64,000 nt of DNA from CAYZJB01 sp964602985 (GTDB lineage: Bacteria; CLD3; SB21). The notes beneath the pieces were generated by a model. It saw only the letters and a list, made by a program, of their open reading frames with translations. It had not been told where the DNA came from and did no database searches. Numbering within the stretch: position 1 is the stretch's first letter; every line of letters begins with the position of its first letter. The stretch covers positions 124,001 to 188,000 of the forward strand of contig CAZRTJ010000003.1 of the NCBI GenBank assembly GCA_964602985.1, given 5' to 3'. Below, in pieces: positions 61,563-64,000 of the stretch. The translations under genes and the position numbers were made by a program.

Positions 61563-62329
61563 TGCTTGGCTCCTTCGGAAGCGTTGATTTTCTTCAGACC
61601 GCTCTGTGCGAGACGGTTGGTCGGCTGCACGGCAAGCGCCTTCTCATAATACAGGCGGGCTTGTTCAACGTTCTGGAGTTGCGCAAACGTGCTTCCGGTA
61701 AACGCGAGACATTCGCCTTCTCCCCAGTGCGGCGTGCGCGGATCCGCGATGTTCTTCGAACGCTCCTGTTCATAGAGCTCCACAGCGCGAAGAAACGATG
61801 GGATGGACTTTTCTGCGCCACCCCCAAACAGAGCCGGAGTGTTCAGGGTGCCGATGCCGTGCAGGTAATACGCGCGCGGATTGGTCGGGTCCAGTTCCTG
61901 TGCGCGTTTGAGTTGTCCGTTGGATTTGGGGCCCCTCCACATACCCGAGATCGGGTTGAACAGAATGGACATGCCCGTCAGCGACCCCAGCAATGCGTAG
62001 GCGTCTGACGTGGGGGATTTGGCAACCAGGCCCTCCAAACACTGAATCGCATGTTCAATCAGCTCCTCGGCGCGATCCTCGTCCGGATTCTCCGCATACA
62101 GAAGACGGATGGCCTGCCGATATTCTGCAAAAGCAAGCCAATACATCGCCCGTTCGTCACCGGGGCTCACGGCCAGGGCGCGCTCGATCAATGCCTGACC
62201 TTGTTTCATTTGGTTCTCGTCCCACTGATCAAATCCGGTATGAACGGCGGCAATGCCGGACGTCAGCATGTCCTCCTGTGCCGCCAAATTCCCGATCGAC
62301 AACAAGCCGATCCACATCATGATTTTCAT
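61559..62329 (-). CDS. Exported TPR protein
   Basis: A 256-residue protein with a signal peptide (MKIMMWIGLLSIGNLAAQ), several TPR-like helices (GQALIERALAVSPGDERAMYW, RAYYLHGIGTL, ARLYYEKALAVQPTNRLAQ). It starts the operon with the TonB receptor and LytS/LytTR. GGAGG lies six bases before ATG 62329. The role is unknown; it could assist the receptor. I saw no convincing promoter in the 254 bases upstream on this strand. Confidence 0.82.
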   Translation of the reverse strand: MKIMMWIGLLSIGNLAAQEDMLTSGIAAVHTGFDQWDENQMKQGQALIERALAVSPGDERAMYWLAFAEYRQAIRLLYAENPDEDRAEELIEHAIQCLEGLVAKSPTSDAYALLGSLTGMSILFNPISGMWRGPKSNGQLKRAQELDPTNPRAYYLHGIGTLNTPALFGGGAEKSIPSFLRAVELYEQERSKNIADPRTPHWGEGECLAFTGSTFAQLQNVEQARLYYEKALAVQPTNRLAQSGLKKINASEGAKQ

Positions 62330-62510
62330 AACGAACCTCCTTTGTTTCCTCCATGCTAAGGACGGATGAACGCGAAACAAACCGGATGTCTCTGAGTGTG
62401 CGTAGTACAGGCTGAAGGGTCAGAAAACGGGGTTGAATGGCACAGGGGTTAGATGGGAATCTCCCGGCCAGGCGGAACGCTTCCGGATGAAGCATCTCCG
62501 GAATCGAATC

Positions 62511-62539
62511 TTGCACTGCACTCAGGGAGAACCTACATT
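62511..62539 (+). promoter_or_regulatory. Candidate promoter of the BNR/VPS10-type gene
   Basis: TTGCAC (62511-62516), 17 bases, TACATT (62534-62539), about 45 bases before the ATG with AAGGAG seven bases upstream of it. Confidence 0.5.
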
Positions 62540-62583
62540 GCCCGAGCTTCCGAAAAACGCCACCCTTCTGCAAGGAGCCTGTC

Positions 62584-64000
62584 ATGCGCCTCATTCCAAT
62601 CATCTTGATTTTGTTCCACTCTGCCTACGCACAAATCGACACGTCCCTGTTCGGAAATTGGTCTGCGCGCAGTATCGGTCCGGCCGGCATGAGCGGTCGT
62701 GTCGCGGCGATCGATGCCGTGCCCTCCGACCCAGCGGTCATTTATGTCGGCGCCGCCACAGGCGGCGTTTGGAAGTCCACGAACGGTGGAATTAGCTGGA
62801 GGCCCATTTTCGATGATCAGCCCGCTTCCTCGATCGGAGCAATTGCCATCCAGCATTCCAATCCCAATGTGGTCTGGGTCGGAACCGGCGAGAGCAACGT
62901 GCGCAATTCCGCAGGCGTCGGACGCGGCGTCTACAAGTCGATCGATGCGGGAGCGACGTGGAAATTCGTGGGACTTGAGAAGACCCATTTGATCTCCAAA
63001 ATCATCATTCACCCGATGAACCCGGACATTGTGTACGTGGCGGCTCTTGGAACGATGTGGGGCGAGAATCCGGACCGTGGTGTGTTTCGCACGACGGATG
63101 GAGGCAAGACGTGGAAAAAGATATTATACGTCAATGAAAGAACCGGAGCCGCTGATCTGGCGATCGATCCGTTCAATCCCGCTCATCTGATGGTTTCGAT
63201 GTGGGAATTTCGACGCTGGCCATGGCACTTCAAGTCCGGCGGTACGTCGAGCGGTCTATATGTTACCCAGGACGATGGGGACAGTTGGAAACAACTTACG
63301 TCCAGGGAAGGATTGCCCGAAGGAGAACTGGGCAAGATCGGACTGGCCTTTGCTCCGGGACGACAGGGAGTTGCTTACGCACTGGTCGAGGCCAAGTCGA
63401 GTGCACTCCTGCGCAGCGAAGACGGCGGCCGCTCCTGGAAAACCGTCAACAAAGATCGCGATGTCAATCAGCGGCCCTTCTACTTTGGACAAATCGCTGT
63501 GCATCCGAAGAACGAAAATTTGCTCTACCGTCTCGCCTTCACACTGGATGCATCCGAAGACGGAGGGAAGACATTTGCCAGCACGTCCCCATGGACCATC
63601 GTTCACCCGGATTACCACGCGTTGTGGATCCATCCGGATGGAGAAGAAATCATTTCCGGAAATGACGGAGGCATCGCGATCAGCCACGATCGCGGTCGGA
63701 CGTGGAAGTTCGTAATGAATCTCCCGCTGGGTCAGTTTTATCATATCAGCTACGATATGCAAACGCCCTATTACGTCTACGGAGGTATGCAGGACAACGG
63801 GTCCTGGCGCGGTCCCAGCAACACATTCAAGTCCAACGGAATTGACAATCACGAATGGGAACTCGTTTACTTCGGCGACGGATTTGACACGGAGCCGGAT
63901 CCGGAGAACAGCGATTACGGGTACGCCATGGCCCAGGGCGGCTATCTGGCGTATTACAACTACCAAACCGCTGTGCGCAAAGACATTCGACCGACCGAAT
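62584..64000 (+). CDS. Exported BNR/VPS10-type beta-propeller protein, N-terminal part
   Basis: At least 472 residues, running off the end. A signal peptide (to about 17) leads to repeated Asp-box blades: VWKSTNGGISW, GVYKSIDAGATW, FRTTDGGKTW, LYVTQDDGDSW, LLRSEDGGRSW and ISHDRGRTW. These are sialidase-like (BNR) and sortilin-type (VPS10) propeller repeats, typical of large secreted proteins in Bacteroidota and relatives. The enzyme class, if any, cannot be judged. ATG 62584 has a good ribosome site. Confidence 0.9.
   Translation, partial: MRLIPIILILFHSAYAQIDTSLFGNWSARSIGPAGMSGRVAAIDAVPSDPAVIYVGAATGGVWKSTNGGISWRPIFDDQPASSIGAIAIQHSNPNVVWVGTGESNVRNSAGVGRGVYKSIDAGATWKFVGLEKTHLISKIIIHPMNPDIVYVAALGTMWGENPDRGVFRTTDGGKTWKKILYVNERTGAADLAIDPFNPAHLMVSMWEFRRWPWHFKSGGTSSGLYVTQDDGDSWKQLTSREGLPEGELGKIGLAFAPGRQGVAYALVEAKSSALLRSEDGGRSWKTVNKDRDVNQRPFYFGQIAVHPKNENLLYRLAFTLDASEDGGKTFASTSPWTIVHPDYHALWIHPDGEEIISGNDGGIAISHDRGRTWKFVMNLPLGQFYHISYDMQTPYYVYGGMQDNGSWRGPSNTFKSNGIDNHEWELVYFGDGFDTEPDPENSDYGYAMAQGGYLAYYNYQTAVRKDIRPTE

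Noticed and set aside
60000..61649. Long plus-strand frame opposite the TonB receptor (about 549 codons)
   Set aside because: It is antisense to a well-supported gene, with no ribosome site or known domain. Similar long shadows (for example 842-2071, 7174-8421, 32601-33770) were rejected for the same reason.
1..64000. Mobile elements, prophage, CRISPR, rRNA or tRNA genes
   Set aside because: I found no transposase, integrase, phage structural gene, direct-repeat array or RNA gene with a supportable structure.

Overview
The window reads as a chromosomal segment of a Gram-negative bacterium of moderate to high GC content. Envelope genes show the double membrane: a TamB/AsmA-type protein, SurA, BamD, two TonB-dependent receptors with carboxypeptidase-regulatory-like N-termini, and several lipoproteins. 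LytS/LytTR and 7TMR-DISM signalling, DUF4097 and BNR/VPS10 exported proteins, a BatD-like protein, and a fungal/archaeal-type aspartate-semialdehyde dehydrogenase point to the FCB superphylum (Bacteroidota/Chlorobiota/Ignavibacteriota or an uncultured relative). The phylum cannot be fixed from this sequence alone. I saw no rRNA, tRNA, CRISPR array, prophage, transposase or plasmid backbone. Coding density is very high, and no gap exceeds about 275 bases.

Layout. 1-6.1 kb: end of a TamB-like gene, pyrD, a CPBP protease, nadK with a BatD-like protein, DoxX, and a NeuD-type acyltransferase without a normal start codon. 6.2-13.3 kb: rplU-rpmA, then a 2,109-residue soluble hybrid kinase with eleven PAS and two GAF domains. 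13.4-21.5 kb (+): mdh, a PhoD-type phosphatase, an aldehyde dehydrogenase behind a promoter flanked by two DnaA boxes, then surA, a GT9-like protein, an exported FG-GAP-like protein and a DUF58 protein. 21.5-26.4 kb (-): five overlapping genes (membrane protein, M1 peptidase, alkyltransferase-like protein, YheT hydrolase, AbgT transporter). 26.5-34.1 kb (-): DUF4097 protein, TPR protein, ABC exporter, nadD, bamD and an unknown 850-residue alpha-helical protein. 34.3-40.7 kb: CNNM/CorC protein, ferritin, purL, TonB receptor. 40.9-46.2 kb (-): one probable operon of phosphodiester glycosidase, sensor kinase, ACT protein, enoyl-CoA hydratase, tandem ThyX protein and a 53-residue unknown. 46.2-55 kb: polysaccharide deacetylase, three more histidine kinases, accB, efp (Asn at the modification-loop tip) and a response-regulator/adenylate-cyclase fusion. 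55.1-64 kb: asd, an exported protein, an e(P4) phosphatase, a four-gene TPR/TonB-receptor/LytS/LytTR operon, and the start of a BNR/VPS10-type exported protein.

Themes. Signal transduction is dense: six histidine kinases but only three receiver domains, two of which are output-coupled (a LytTR regulator and an adenylate cyclase), while the third is internal to the giant kinase. Genes are packed tightly, with eleven NTGA start/stop overlaps in all four versions (ATGA, GTGA, TTGA, CTGA) and convergent genes whose stop codons overlap or abut. Promoters I could place share a TTGnnn-N16-18-TAnnTT pattern. The most interesting items are the kinase-to-cyclase pair, the TonB-receptor/LytS/LytTR operon, the tandem ThyX operon, the EF-P with Asn32, the giant multi-PAS kinase and the unrecognised 850-residue protein coupled to bamD.
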